Numbered from the stretch's first letter, positions 34,975 through 44,426 are shown. The stretch is DNA of 64,000 nucleotides from Janibacter cremeus (GCF_029395675.1 NZ_CP115184.1:744001-808000); one strand, 5' to 3'. Notes: generated by a model from the sequence alone, not told the origin. Made by a program: numbers and translations.

Positions 34975-36190
34975 GGCACATGCCCTGCTCGCCGCACACG
35001 ACGGTGCCCTGCCCGGTCTGTCGGCTCTCCTCGACGACGCGGTCCTGTCCGAGCGGCTCGGCGCCCCGAGCACTCGTAGCTATTTGCGGTACAAGACCGG
35101 CACCAACGCTACCGCCCTCGTCGACGTCGACGGCCGGGCCGCCATCGCGAACGCCTGGCCTGCCGGCGGCGGCGCCAAGCGCGTCAAGGCCCTCACCGAC
35201 GTCGACCCTGACGACGTCCTCCTCGACGCGCCCAAGGAGGGGCTGCTCGTCGTCGACGCGATGGCCGATCGCCGGCTGCCCGCGCTGCGGCACCTCGTGC
35301 GCACCGGTCGGGTGGGCCCGTGGCTGGCCCGGCGGGGCCACCCGGTCGACCCGCAGGCGAGCCCGCGCACACTGGCCCACAAGCCGGCCCGGCGATGGGT
35401 CGGCAGCCTCCCGCTGACGGGGGAGCGAACCGGTGGGCACGTGGTCCTGCGGGCCTACACCCCGGACGAGTTCGGCGGCGCCCTCGCCGCGCACGACCTC
35501 CTCGCCCCGGACCGCCGTACCTCCCTCCGCCTGCCGCGCGTGCTGCGCGCCCACCGGCGCGGTCTCCTCGCCCTCGAGCACCTGCCCGGTTCCACCCTCG
35601 AGGAGGCGGTGGACGCCTCCTCGCTCCGGCGTCTCGGAGCCGGTCTGGGGGAGCTGCACGCCAGTGGGCGCAGCGACCGGGTCGCCACCGACCGCAGCGA
35701 GGAGACCTCCGGTCTGGACGTCGTCGCGCCCGTCCTCGGGGCCACCGTCGACGCCGCCGCCGACGTCCGCGCGGCGGCGAGCGCCGCCCTTCGTCCCTCG
35801 AGGGGGAGCATCATCCACGGCGACCTCTCCCTCGACCAGGTTGTGACCGACGGCGACGGACTCGGCCTCATCGATCTCGACCGGGCCCGGGTCGGGAACC
35901 CGCTCGACGACCTCGCGAGCCTGCTCGCCGCGGCCGGGCTCGAGACCCTGCCCTCCGGCGGGGCCACGGCGGCTGCCGTGCTCGTCGAGCGGCTGCGGGG
36001 CCCGCTCGTCGCCGGCCACACGAGCACGTGGACCGGCCCGCTCGGGGAGGACCTCGGGCCACGGACCGCACTGGCCCTGCTCGAGCGAGCCGGGGAACCC
36101 TTCCGCTCCGGCCACCCCGACTGGCCCGACGTCACGCGCGAGCTGATCGTCCTCGCCGGGACACTCGCCGACGGGAAGGTCCGCGCATGA
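34961..36190 (+). CDS. APH-like phosphotransferase
   Basis: A 409-residue protein of the aminoglycoside/choline kinase fold. The nucleotide and catalytic motifs are IIHGDLSLDQV (Brenner-type HGD with Asp) and GLIDLDRARVGNPLDDLA (metal-binding IDLD). The N-lobe carries YLRYKTGTNATALV, a basic stretch suited to ATP phosphate contact. The ATG at 34961 overlaps the ABC gene. Unlike antibiotic kinases it is embedded in a glycosyltransferase/exporter operon, so it more likely phosphorylates a sugar or sugar-containing intermediate; substrate unknown. Confidence 0.82.
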   Translation: MRSAEAHALLAAHDGALPGLSALLDDAVLSERLGAPSTRSYLRYKTGTNATALVDVDGRAAIANAWPAGGGAKRVKALTDVDPDDVLLDAPKEGLLVVDAMADRRLPALRHLVRTGRVGPWLARRGHPVDPQASPRTLAHKPARRWVGSLPLTGERTGGHVVLRAYTPDEFGGALAAHDLLAPDRRTSLRLPRVLRAHRRGLLALEHLPGSTLEEAVDASSLRRLGAGLGELHASGRSDRVATDRSEETSGLDVVAPVLGATVDAAADVRAAASAALRPSRGSIIHGDLSLDQVVTDGDGLGLIDLDRARVGNPLDDLASLLAAAGLETLPSGGATAAAVLVERLRGPLVAGHTSTWTGPLGEDLGPRTALALLERAGEPFRSGHPDWPDVTRELIVLAGTLADGKVRA

Positions 36191-37332
36191 CACCGGCCAC
36201 CGCCTTCCCGTCCGTGGGCACGACGGCCGCCGAGCACGGCCTGACCCTCGTGCGCGCCCACCCGCGTCCCGACCGGCTGCACCTCGACCTGACCGACGAG
36301 GAGGGCCGCCGGGTCATCGGGCAGTGGATCGTCGAGGGGGCGCAGCAGGTCGCCGCCGCCACCGAGGCCGTCGCCCCCGGGCGGGTGCGCCTGCTCGGTC
36401 GGCACCTGGTCCTCCAGGCGAAGGGGGCGGACCGTCGCCTGCCCGCACTGGCCGCGCTCGTCGCCGACGGCGCGGAGCTGGTCGTGCACCGACCCGAGCG
36501 ACGGGCGGTCGTGCGCACCGGAGCCCCCCACTCCCCGCTGGGTGGAGGTGAACGCGCGGGTGGATCGTCGGCGAGCCCACATCCACCCGAGGTCGTCTAC
36601 ACCAAGGTCGTGCGGCCGCGGCGCACCGCCGACCTCGTGCGCCGGATGGAGCAGGCGGCCGCGGTGCCGGGACTGGATGTCCCGCGCGTCGTCGCGGCGG
36701 ACGAAGGTGCCGGGACGGTCCGCATGTCCACGCTCCCGGGACGCACGCTGCACGACCTGCTCGCCGAAGGGGGCACTGACGCCGCCGAGCGCATCGGGGC
36801 CGCCGCGCGCACGCTGCACTCGGCCGGGGAGATCGACGGCGTCCCCGGTCACGACCTCACGGCCGAGTTGGGGGCGACGCGGGGCCTGATCGACCTGGCG
36901 CGCACGCACCACGCCCTGGGGCATCGTGTCCTGGAGACGCTGGGGCGGGACGTGGAGCGGGCCGCGACGGCCATCGCGGCGGCCGGTCCGGTCGCGCGGC
37001 GCAGCCTGCTCCACCGCGACCTGCACGACAAGCAGCTGCTCGTGGACAGGGACGGTGTCGGGATGCTCGACGTCGACACCCTCGGGCTCGGTGACCCCGC
37101 GCTCGACCTGGGCAACCTGCTCGCCCACCTCGACCTGCGCGTGGAGCAGGGGTGGGCGTCACGGCAGACCGCGGACGTGGTCGAGGACGGGGTCCTCTCC
37201 GGGTACCGACCCGGCGCCCGCACGCGGGCGGCGGCGGCGGGGTACCGGGCGCTCACCCGTGCACGGCTGCGGGCGCTCTACGCCTTCCGTCCGGGAGACC
37301 TCCCGGCGCACCCGGACATCGCAACTGCCTAG
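36187..37332 (+). CDS. second APH-like phosphotransferase
   Basis: A 381-residue paralogue-like kinase. Catalytic block LLHRDLHDKQLLVD and metal block MLDVDTLGLGDPALDLGNLL match the aminoglycoside phosphotransferase fold. Residues about 118-134 derive from a palindromic repeat inserted in frame at 36540-36588. The stop codon TAG and the last residues (IATA) lie inside the first unit of a tandem repeat array, so the original C-terminus may have been longer. The ATG overlaps the preceding stop by four bases. Confidence 0.82.
   Translation: MTPATAFPSVGTTAAEHGLTLVRAHPRPDRLHLDLTDEEGRRVIGQWIVEGAQQVAAATEAVAPGRVRLLGRHLVLQAKGADRRLPALAALVADGAELVVHRPERRAVVRTGAPHSPLGGGERAGGSSASPHPPEVVYTKVVRPRRTADLVRRMEQAAAVPGLDVPRVVAADEGAGTVRMSTLPGRTLHDLLAEGGTDAAERIGAAARTLHSAGEIDGVPGHDLTAELGATRGLIDLARTHHALGHRVLETLGRDVERAATAIAAAGPVARRSLLHRDLHDKQLLVDRDGVGMLDVDTLGLGDPALDLGNLLAHLDLRVEQGWASRQTADVVEDGVLSGYRPGARTRAAAAGYRALTRARLRALYAFRPGDLPAHPDIATA
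36540..36588 (+). repeat. in-frame palindromic repeat (GGTGGAGGTGAAC family), copy 1
   Basis: The unit begins GGGTGGAGGTGAACGCGCGG and ends with the inverted terminus TCCACCC (36582-36588). Copies at 60176-60214 and 60251-60290 (opposite orientation) share GGTGGAGGTG-AC-CGCGGGTG and the following CG-rich block. Here it lies inside a coding region without breaking the frame. Confidence 0.65.
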
Positions 37333-37458
37333 GCTCCTGCGACAACCCGCCCCTCTCCCTTCGCAACTGCCTAGGCTCCTGCGAAGGGGGGCGCGCAACT
37401 GCTTAGGCTCCTGCGAAAACCCGGGCCCCTCCCTTCGCAACTGCTTAGGCTCTTGCGA
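37319..37458. repeat. four tandem palindromic repeats, bidirectional 3' region
   Basis: Four 24-base units start at 37319, 37361, 37393 and 37435; the first reads TCGCAACTGCCTAGGC followed by TCCTGCGA. Each has arms TCGCA/TGCGA around a GCCTAGGC (or GCTTAGGC) core. Spacers are 18, 8 and 18 bases. The array lies between convergent genes: the first unit provides the stop codon of the kinase gene and the last ends 14 bases before the aminopeptidase stop. It may act as a terminator or mRNA 3'-end stabiliser. Confidence 0.8.
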
Positions 37459-37471
37459 GCGGAAGGGGGAT

Positions 37472-38749
37472 TCAGCCGCGGAAGAAGGCCTGCGCCACCC
37501 GCGTCAGGTCCAGCAGGTCGCTCGTACCGGCGAGCTCGCGGGCAGAGTGCATCGACAGGATCGGGATGCCCACGTCGACGGTGCGGATCCCCAGCCGGGT
37601 GGCGGTGATCGGGCCGATCGTCGACCCGCAGGGCACCGTGTTGTTGGAGACGAAGTCCTGGCTGGTCACCCCGGCCGCCTCGCACCACCGGTGCCAGGCG
37701 GCGCCGCCGGCGCCGTCGCTGGCGTAGCGCTGGTTGGCGTTGAGCTTGAGGATCGGCCCGGAGCCGAGCAGCGGGCGCACGTGGGGGTCGTGCTTGTCGG
37801 CGAAGTTCGGGTGCACCGAGTGGCCGACGTCGCTGGAGACGCACCACGACGAGGCGAGGGCGCGCATCCGCTCGGACCGGTCCGCGCCGAGCGCCAGCCC
37901 CAGGCGCTCGAGGACGTCCTGCAGGAAGGGCCCGCCCGCGCCCGAGCGGGTCGCGGAGCCGACCTCCTCGTGGTCGAAGACGGCCAGCACCGGGATGTGG
38001 TCGCTCGCGATGTCGTCGCCGACGGCCGCCAGGGCGACCGTGCCGGCGTGCACGCTCGCGAGGTCGTCCAGGCGCCCCGCCGCGAGGAAGACCTCGTCGC
38101 GCCCGAAGACGACACCACGGGCGCTGTCGGCCGTGACGACGTCGTACCCGCGGATGCGCGAGGCGTCGACGCCGGCGGAGGCCGCCAGCTCGGCGAGGAG
38201 GTCGGCGGAGTCCGCGGCGCCCACGCCCCACACCGGCTGCGTCTGCGACTGCTTGTCGAGCGCGAAGCGCTCGTTGGCCTCGCGGTCGAGGTGGATGGCC
38301 AGCTGCGGCAGCCGCAGCAGCGGACCGGAGTCGGCCAGGACCTCGCTCCCGTCGTCGAGGACCAGTCGTCCGGCCAGGCGCAGCTCACGGTCGAGCCAGG
38401 AGTTCAGCAGCGGGCCGCCGTAGATCTCCACGCCCGCCTGCAGCCACCCGTGCCTGCCGGTGCTCGGCTGGGGCTTGAGCTTGAAGCCGGGGGAGTCGCT
38501 GTGCGCGCCGAAGATGCGTACCGGCGTCGTCGGTGTCGCCGACGCGGGGACCACCCAGGCGATGACGGCCCCGTCGCGCACGACGAGGTACCGGCCCGGG
38601 GTGTGCGGCCAGGCACTCGTCTCGTCCACGGCCGTGAAGCCGCTCTCCTGCAGCCGGCGGGCCACCTCGGCGGCCGCGTGGTAGCTGGAGGGGGAGGCGT
38701 CGACGAAGGCGGCGAGGTCCTCGGCGTGGGCGATCGGTGCTGCGGGCAC
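37472..38749 (-). CDS. M18 family aminopeptidase
   Basis: A 425-residue zinc aminopeptidase (ApeB/aspartyl aminopeptidase family). Metal ligands are seen in FGAHSDSPGFKLKP (first His/Asp), RLDDLAS (bridging Asp), VFDHEEVGS (catalytic Glu pair) and a C-terminal SMHSARE. GTG start with AGGAG upstream. It cleaves N-terminal residues from peptides, normally as a cytosolic dodecamer. Convergent with the kinase operon across the tandem repeat array. Family firm. Confidence 0.94.
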   Translation of the reverse strand: MPAAPIAHAEDLAAFVDASPSSYHAAAEVARRLQESGFTAVDETSAWPHTPGRYLVVRDGAVIAWVVPASATPTTPVRIFGAHSDSPGFKLKPQPSTGRHGWLQAGVEIYGGPLLNSWLDRELRLAGRLVLDDGSEVLADSGPLLRLPQLAIHLDREANERFALDKQSQTQPVWGVGAADSADLLAELAASAGVDASRIRGYDVVTADSARGVVFGRDEVFLAAGRLDDLASVHAGTVALAAVGDDIASDHIPVLAVFDHEEVGSATRSGAGGPFLQDVLERLGLALGADRSERMRALASSWCVSSDVGHSVHPNFADKHDPHVRPLLGSGPILKLNANQRYASDGAGGAAWHRWCEAAGVTSQDFVSNNTVPCGSTIGPITATRLGIRTVDVGIPILSMHSARELAGTSDLLDLTRVAQAFFRG

Positions 38750-38796
38750 GGGTGCTCTCCTGGAGGGGTCGGACGGGTGCGGTCGTGCTCGCAGGG

Positions 38797-39519
38797 TCAG
38801 CGTCCGCGCAGGGCCTTGCGGTCCATCCGGGCCTTGTTCGGGTCGACACCGGCGGGCATGCCCTGACGCAGGCCGGGGAGGGACTTCAGCCGCTTGTTGA
38901 CCACCGACAGCTCCTCCTTGGACAGGTGCGGCCGCAGCTTGATCAGGGTGGTGCGGATCTTGCGGGCGGGGAGCTCACCCTCGCCGGTGCCGACGATGTA
39001 GGTGTGGATCGGCACGCCCGGCGCCACCCGACTGACCTTCTTGCTCTCCTTGGCGAAGAGCTTGTCCACGCGGTGCTTCGGCCCCTCGCCGAGCAGCACG
39101 ACGCCCGGACGGCCGAGGGCGCGGAAGACCATCGCGGCGTTCTGGACGTCGTTCGGCTTGGTCGCGTCCGCGGCGACCGGCTCCTGGTCGTAGTACCAGC
39201 CGCGCTTGACCGCCGACAGGCCACCGAGGGCGGCGCCGCGTTGCCCGTCCATCTGGCTGAAGGCGGCACGCTCGCCACGACGGGAGAGCACGATCATGGC
39301 GGCGAGGATGCCGACCGGCAGGGCGATGAGCAGCGAGGACCAGATGTGGCCCATGATCAGCCCGATGGCCGCGCCGACGGCGAGCACGCCGACGAAGGCA
39401 AGCAGCATCCACAGGTTCACCTGCGGGTCGATCTGCTTGATCGTCTTGTAGACGGACCAGAACCTCTTGAACGGGTTCTCGCGCTTCGGCTTCTTGGGCT
39501 TGTCGGACTTACGGGCCAT
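38797..39519 (-). CDS. DUF4191 domain-containing membrane protein
   Basis: A 240-residue protein with a Lys/Arg-rich N-terminus, two adjacent TM segments (about residues 37-80), and a cytoplasmic domain containing RPGVVLLGEGPKHRVDKLFA. This architecture is DUF4191, an actinobacterial family usually adjacent to lipA, as here (36 bases downstream of lipA). No function is established. Start ATG is clear. Confidence 0.9.
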   Translation of the reverse strand: MARKSDKPKKPKRENPFKRFWSVYKTIKQIDPQVNLWMLLAFVGVLAVGAAIGLIMGHIWSSLLIALPVGILAAMIVLSRRGERAAFSQMDGQRGAALGGLSAVKRGWYYDQEPVAADATKPNDVQNAAMVFRALGRPGVVLLGEGPKHRVDKLFAKESKKVSRVAPGVPIHTYIVGTGEGELPARKIRTTLIKLRPHLSKEELSVVNKRLKSLPGLRQGMPAGVDPNKARMDRKALRGR

Positions 39520-39555
39520 GAGGGGTGAGTCTAGTTCCTTCCCGGGGTGCCCCGG

Positions 39556-40611
39556 TCAGCCGTCGGTGCCGGTGGCCGGCTGGTCGAGGATCTCCTGTGC
39601 GCGGCTCTTCGCCACGAGCGTCGAGGCCTCCTGGCGGGCCGGCTCGTCGATGGCGTCGGCGAGGTGGGAGAGGTGCTCGGGGATCGGGCGACCCCACTTG
39701 CGCATCGCCGTGGCGTAGAGACGCCCGGCGCGGTAGCTCGAGCGCACGAGCGGACCGGCCATGACGCCCTTGAGACCGAGCTCCTCGCCGACGGTGCTCC
39801 AGTGCACGAACTCGTCCGGCTTGACCCACCGGTCGATCGGGTGGTGCAGCTTCGAGGGGCGCAGGTACTGCGTGATGGTGAGGATGTCGCAGCCGGCGTC
39901 GACGAGGTCGTTGATCGCCTGCTCGACCTCGTGCTCCTCCTCGCCCATCCCGAGGATGAGGTTGGACTTGGTCACCAGGCCGGCCTCGCGGGCCATCGAG
40001 AGGACCTTGAGGGACTTGTCGTAGGTGAAGGCCGGGCGGATCTGCTTGAAGATCCGCGGGACCGTCTCGAGGTTGTGCGCGAAGACCTCCGGCTGGGCGT
40101 CGAAGACCTGCTGGACCAGCTCGGGCTTCGCACCGAAGTCGGGCGGGAGGATCTCCACCCCGGTGTTGGGGTTGAGTGCGTGGATCTGCCGGATCGTCTC
40201 CGCGTAGAGGCCTGCGGCGCCGTCGGGCTGGTCGTCCCGGGCGACGCCGGTGACGGTGGAGTAGCGCAGGCCCATCTCCTGGACGGACTCCGCGACGCGA
40301 CGCGGCTCGTCCATGTCCAGACTCGTCGGACGGCCCGTGGCGATGTCGCAGAAGTCGCAGCGGCGGGTGCACACGTCACCACCGATGAGGAAGGTCGCCT
40401 CGCGGTCCTCCCAGCACTCGAAGATGTTGGGACAGCCGGCCTCCTGGCACACGGTGTGCAGGCCCGCTCCGCTGACGCGGCCCTTCATCGCGTTGTACTC
40501 GGGGCCCATCTTGGCGGTCGTCCGGATCCACTCCGGCTTGCGCTCGATGGGGGTCTCGGCATTGCGTGCCTCGACACGCAGCAGACGACGTCCTTCGGGT
40601 GCGACGGTCAC
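39556..40611 (-). CDS. lipA: lipoyl synthase
   Basis: A 351-residue radical SAM enzyme that inserts two sulfurs into octanoyl groups on E2 and GcvH proteins. Auxiliary cluster cysteines lie in [12 protein letters not shown] and the radical SAM motif is [12 protein letters not shown] start at 40611 has GGAGAG upstream and gives the usual N-terminus; an upstream extension of sixteen codons is not conserved. Functionally paired with lipB (2.3 kb away) and with sucB and gcvT, whose systems need lipoate. Confidence 0.96.
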   Translation of the reverse strand: MTVAPEGRRLLRVEARNAETPIERKPEWIRTTAKMGPEYNAMKGRVSGAGLHTVCQEAGCPNIFECWEDREATFLIGGDVCTRRCDFCDIATGRPTSLDMDEPRRVAESVQEMGLRYSTVTGVARDDQPDGAAGLYAETIRQIHALNPNTGVEILPPDFGAKPELVQQVFDAQPEVFAHNLETVPRIFKQIRPAFTYDKSLKVLSMAREAGLVTKSNLILGMGEEEHEVEQAINDLVDAGCDILTITQYLRPSKLHHPIDRWVKPDEFVHWSTVGEELGLKGVMAGPLVRSSYRAGRLYATAMRKWGRPIPEHLSHLADAIDEPARQEASTLVAKSRAQEILDQPATGTDG

Positions 40612-40717
40612 GCAACTCTCCTGGCACTGATCGACGGCCCGGGAGGTGGCCGGGCTCACTCCCAGCGTACGCCGCGCCCGAGCGGGGAGACCAACGGGTG
40701 CTCGGCCCCGGCCGGGC

Positions 40718-42856
40718 TCAGTCCCCCTTCGCCAGCGCCTCCTCGATGGGCTCGGCCATGTACGGGGCCATCGTCCTCACGTAGGTCGCCGAGAGGTGCG
40801 ATGAGTCGTAGTAGGTGATCACCCCGCCGGTGACCCCACGGCACCGGTCCGAGGAGCAGACGAGGTCGTCGAAGCTGACGTGGCCGACGTTCTCGTGGTC
40901 GAGGTTCTTCGCGGCCTCGACGAGCGGGTCGGGATCGACCTTCCACTCCTCGGGCGAGCCGGAGCACTCCTCGAGGTCGTCGGGGTTCTCCGCGACGCAC
41001 TCGGGGACGTCGAAGGTCGGCTTGGTCGGGTCCTTGATGGCCAGCACGTTGGTGCCCGCCTCGGCCCACGTGGACAGGTAGCTCTCGTAGCCCTCGGTGG
41101 CGGGAGGGCCGCTGTCGGACGCGCTGTAGCCGTCGATGGGCGCCGACTGGCGCTCGGAGGTGATGACGAGGTCGTACACGTCCCCCTTCGTCTCCTCCTG
41201 GGCCCACTGGCCCCAGTCGTGGCAGTCCTCGCTCTTCTTGTCGGTGTCGAACTCCTGCTTCGCGTCGGTCGCGGCGCACCGGGAGATGATGTAGGTGTCG
41301 ATCGTCCACCCCTTCTCCTTGCCCAGCTCGCGCAGTGCCGGCAGCCAGTGCCGCGCGTGGGAGTTGCCGACCAGGGCGATCTTCGTCCCGCCGGAGCCGA
41401 AGCTGCACGACAGCCGCTGGTCGTACCTGCCCTCCGGGAAGCACTCGTCCTCGTCGATGTCGGCCTTGTCCTTCTTGGCCAGCTCCGGGGTGGGGACGAC
41501 CTCCCCGTCGGGTGCGACGTTGCACGCCCCCTTCGCCAGCGCTGCGGCCCCGAGGCAGGGGGTCTCCTCCTGCTCGACGGCGGCCAGCTCCTTCTTGGCC
41601 ACCTCGTTGCGGACCTCCGTCTCGGTCCAGCCCACGGAGCCCAGGACCGCGACCGCGATCATCCCGGCGGCGGAGAGCTGGTAGCTGTAGCGCACCGGCG
41701 CCTGCGGGCGGAGGAAGCGGAAGCGGTCCTCGACGTGGACCTTGGTCACCGCGGCGAGCGCGAGCGTCGCCGCGAGGACGACCATGGTGTCGAGGATCCC
41801 GAGGTCGCCCCCGCTGGCGTAGGGCAGGAGCGCGATCAGCGGCCAGTGCCAGAGGTAGACCGAGTAGGAGACGTCACCGAGCCACTGGACCGGCCGGTGT
41901 CGCAGCAGGGCGGTCGGGGAGAGAGGATGGTCGGAGTCGGCCACGATCACCGCGGCCGTGCCCAGCACCGGCACCAGGGCCGCCGCACCGGGGAACGGGG
42001 TGGCCGACGTGTACCACCAGGCGGAGGCGAGCACCGCGGCGATCCCTGCCCATGCGAGGAGCGCACCCGCCATCCCGCGCGGCGCGCGAGCGCCCGTGGC
42101 GGCGACGGTGGCGATGAGACCGCCCAGGCCCAGCTCCCACATGCGCGTTGGGGTGATGAAGTAGGCGGCCGCCGGTTGCACGGAGGTGACCCAGACGGAG
42201 ATGCCGAGGGAGAGGAGGACCACGGCGCCGATCAGGGTGCGCGCCAGGCGCACGAGGGCGAGGTCGCCTGCGATCGCGTCGACCGGGCCGGCAGCGCCGG
42301 TCCGCTTCCTGCGTCGGAGGACCACCCAGGTGACGAAGAAGATCAGCAGCGGCCACAGGAGGTAGAACTGCTCCTCCACGGACAGCGACCAGAAGTGCTG
42401 GACGGGGCTGCTCATGGCGCCGGCGTCCATGTAGTCGACCGAGCTGGAGGCCAGGGCCCAGTTCTGCACGTAGAGGGTCGAGGCGATGATCTGCCGGGAG
42501 ATCTCCTCCCACGCGGTGCTCGGTGCCACGAGCCGGGTGGCGACGGCGGTGGTCGCCAGCACCACTAGGGACGCCGGCAGGAGCCGTCGCAGTCGACGCG
42601 CCCAGAACGCCCAGAGGTCGTGGCTGGTGCGCGGGGGCTTCTTCAGCAGGTGGGTCGTGATCAGGTAACCGGAGATCACGAGGAAGACGTCCACCCCCAC
42701 GTAGCCGCCACTGAGCGAGTCCGGCCAGAGGTGGAAGAGCACGACGAGCGTGACGGCGAGGGCCCGCAGGCCCTGGATGTCCTTCCGCAGGCCGGACGGG
42801 GCGCCGGGTCGGGAGTCCGTGGCTCGTCGGGGCGGGGCTTCCGCGCTGGCGGTCAT
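40718..42856 (-). CDS. OafA/YrhL-type membrane acyltransferase with SGNH domain
   Basis: A 712-residue protein. The N-terminal acyltransferase-3 domain (about 20-400) has ten or so TM segments with the catalytic block [15 protein letters not shown] and [15 protein letters not shown] [14 protein letters not shown]-terminal extracytoplasmic SGNH domain has [14 protein letters not shown] and a late SSHLSATYV (Ser-x-x-His). Such fusions O-acetylate cell-surface glycans or peptidoglycan. It lies between lipA and lipB, which are often adjacent in actinobacteria. Confidence 0.9.
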   Translation of the reverse strand: MTASAEAPPRRATDSRPGAPSGLRKDIQGLRALAVTLVVLFHLWPDSLSGGYVGVDVFLVISGYLITTHLLKKPPRTSHDLWAFWARRLRRLLPASLVVLATTAVATRLVAPSTAWEEISRQIIASTLYVQNWALASSSVDYMDAGAMSSPVQHFWSLSVEEQFYLLWPLLIFFVTWVVLRRRKRTGAAGPVDAIAGDLALVRLARTLIGAVVLLSLGISVWVTSVQPAAAYFITPTRMWELGLGGLIATVAATGARAPRGMAGALLAWAGIAAVLASAWWYTSATPFPGAAALVPVLGTAAVIVADSDHPLSPTALLRHRPVQWLGDVSYSVYLWHWPLIALLPYASGGDLGILDTMVVLAATLALAAVTKVHVEDRFRFLRPQAPVRYSYQLSAAGMIAVAVLGSVGWTETEVRNEVAKKELAAVEQEETPCLGAAALAKGACNVAPDGEVVPTPELAKKDKADIDEDECFPEGRYDQRLSCSFGSGGTKIALVGNSHARHWLPALRELGKEKGWTIDTYIISRCAATDAKQEFDTDKKSEDCHDWGQWAQEETKGDVYDLVITSERQSAPIDGYSASDSGPPATEGYESYLSTWAEAGTNVLAIKDPTKPTFDVPECVAENPDDLEECSGSPEEWKVDPDPLVEAAKNLDHENVGHVSFDDLVCSSDRCRGVTGGVITYYDSSHLSATYVRTMAPYMAEPIEEALAKGD

Positions 42857-42964
42857 CGGGGGAGGTCCTCCGGATAGCGGTCGTACCGGGCGAACCGCAG
42901 ACGTTACCTCACCGTGACCTTCCTGTCGGGACGAGCGGCTGTCCCCGCCACGGACGAAGGGGGG

Positions 42965-43621
42965 TCAGGCCCCCTTCGTCAGGGGGAGGTCCTGCGTCAT
43001 CACCTCGGTGAGGTGCGCCTTGGCCGAAGGGAGGATGTCGGCGACGGTGATGTCGCGCCCCGTCTCGATCGCGAGCGTGGACACGGCCGCGTCCGGGATG
43101 CCGCACGGCACGATCGTCTGCGTCCACGACAGGTCGCAGTCCACGTTGAGGCTGAAGCCGTGCATCGCGACGTCCCGGGAGACCCGGATGCCGATCTGGC
43201 CGAGCTTGCGGTCCTGGCGGCCGTCGGTCCCGGGCACCCAGATGCCCGAGCGGCCCGGCACGCGCGTCGCGGTCACCCCGACGTCGGCGGCGACGCGGAT
43301 CATCATCTCCTCGAGACGGCGCACGTGGGCGATGACGTCGCGGCGTCCCGGCAGGTGCGCGATCGGGTAGCCGACGAGCTGGCCGGGGCCGTGCCAGGTG
43401 ATCTTGCCGCCGCGGTCGACGTCGATGACCGGCGTGCCGTCCATCGGCCGCTCGTGCGGCTCGGTGCGCTTGCCCGCGGTGTAGACCGTCGTGTGCTCGA
43501 GCAGCAGCGTCGTGTCCTCGAGGTCACCGGCGACGACCGCCGCGTGAACCCTCTTCTGGTGCTCCCAGGCGGTCAGGTAGTCCACGGTGTCGGGGGCGAA
43601 GCCGAGCTCCTCGAAGCGCAT
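42965..43621 (-). CDS. lipB: lipoyl(octanoyl) transferase
   Basis: A 218-residue enzyme that moves octanoate from acyl carrier protein to lipoyl domains. Conserved blocks are GGKITWHGPGQLVGYP, RKLGQIGIRV (catalytic Lys) and TIVPCGIPDAAVSTL (catalytic Cys acceptor). Length is normal. The start ATG lies four bases after the stop of the peptidase E-like gene on the same strand. Provides substrate for LipA. Confidence 0.96.
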   Translation of the reverse strand: MRFEELGFAPDTVDYLTAWEHQKRVHAAVVAGDLEDTTLLLEHTTVYTAGKRTEPHERPMDGTPVIDVDRGGKITWHGPGQLVGYPIAHLPGRRDVIAHVRRLEEMMIRVAADVGVTATRVPGRSGIWVPGTDGRQDRKLGQIGIRVSRDVAMHGFSLNVDCDLSWTQTIVPCGIPDAAVSTLAIETGRDITVADILPSAKAHLTEVMTQDLPLTKGA

Positions 43622-43625
43622 GGCA

Positions 43626-44351
43626 TCAGCCTACGCGGCGGGGCTCGAGGCGTTCCTCGACGGCCCGGCCGTCGCCCCCCTTCGTCACGATGTAGGCGCC
43701 CTTGCCGTCCACCTCGGCGACGGCCTCGACCAGCTCGGTGCCGCGGTAGACGAGCCCGACGCCGTCGTCGGTGCAGTGCGTCTCGCCGAAGGTCCCCTCC
43801 TCCACGAGGGCGTGCACCGTCGGCCGGCGCCGGGCCTCGCTGTCGAAGTGGACGCCGTTGTCGTAGGGGAGCAGCGCCAGACCGTTGGTCACCGGCCTCA
43901 GCTCGGGTCCGAAGGAGTCCGTGGCCCCGCCCCGGTACCAGCAGACCGACCCGGCGCTCACGCCGGCGAGGACCACTCCCGCCTCCCAGACCCTGCGGAG
44001 GATCACGTCGAGCTCGTGCACCCGCCACACCGCGAGGAGGTTGGCCACCGATCCGCCGTTGACCCAGACGACGTCCTGCTCCATCAGGTGTCCCTCGACG
44101 TCCTCGACACTCGGCATCGGGAAGAGGTCCAGGCAGGTCAGGTCGAAGCCGGCGGCGGTCCCGGCCTGGGCGAGGAAGGCGTTGAACCACCGCTGGTCCC
44201 CGCCCGCCGTGCCGAGGGTGCACACCTTCGGCCGGGAGGTCGTCCCGGACAGCTCGACCGCGTGGTGGACGAGCCCGGCGAAGGCGAGGTCCCCCCGCTC
44301 CGGTCGGGTGTAACCACCGGAGGTGGCGAGGATCGTGGGGTGTCGCGTCAT
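43626..44351 (-). CDS. peptidase E-like (S51) protein
   Basis: A 241-residue protein of the class I glutamine amidotransferase-like fold. The nucleophile elbow AGVSAGSVCW has the catalytic Ser of peptidase E (aspartyl dipeptidase), and WVNGGSVANLLA resembles the substrate loop. It is followed after four bases by lipB, though no functional link is known. Could be an alpha-aspartyl dipeptidase or a cyanophycinase-like hydrolase. Confidence 0.87.
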   Translation of the reverse strand: MTRHPTILATSGGYTRPERGDLAFAGLVHHAVELSGTTSRPKVCTLGTAGGDQRWFNAFLAQAGTAAGFDLTCLDLFPMPSVEDVEGHLMEQDVVWVNGGSVANLLAVWRVHELDVILRRVWEAGVVLAGVSAGSVCWYRGGATDSFGPELRPVTNGLALLPYDNGVHFDSEARRRPTVHALVEEGTFGETHCTDDGVGLVYRGTELVEAVAEVDGKGAYIVTKGGDGRAVEERLEPRRVG

Positions 44352-44374
44352 GACCGCAGGCTAGACGCAGACGT

Positions 44375-44403
44375 CCGGCCCGGGTGGTCACCACCCGGGC
44401 CGG
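44375..44403 (-). terminator. terminator downstream of the aldo/keto reductase
   Basis: CCGGCCCGGGTGGT and ACCACCCGGGCCGG form 14-base perfect arms around a single base, 23 bases after the reductase stop. The very stable hairpin lacks a U-tract. Confidence 0.7.
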
Positions 44404-44426
44404 TGTTCACCGTTCGGTACCGAGGG

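Noticed and set aside
34961-37332. Aminoglycoside resistance genes
   Set aside because: The two kinases share the fold only; they are embedded in a glycosyltransferase/exporter operon and lack any specific match to antibiotic-modifying enzymes that I can see.
37319-37458. CRISPR array
   Set aside because: Spacers are 8-18 bases, similar to each other and low in complexity, only four units exist, and no cas gene is nearby.
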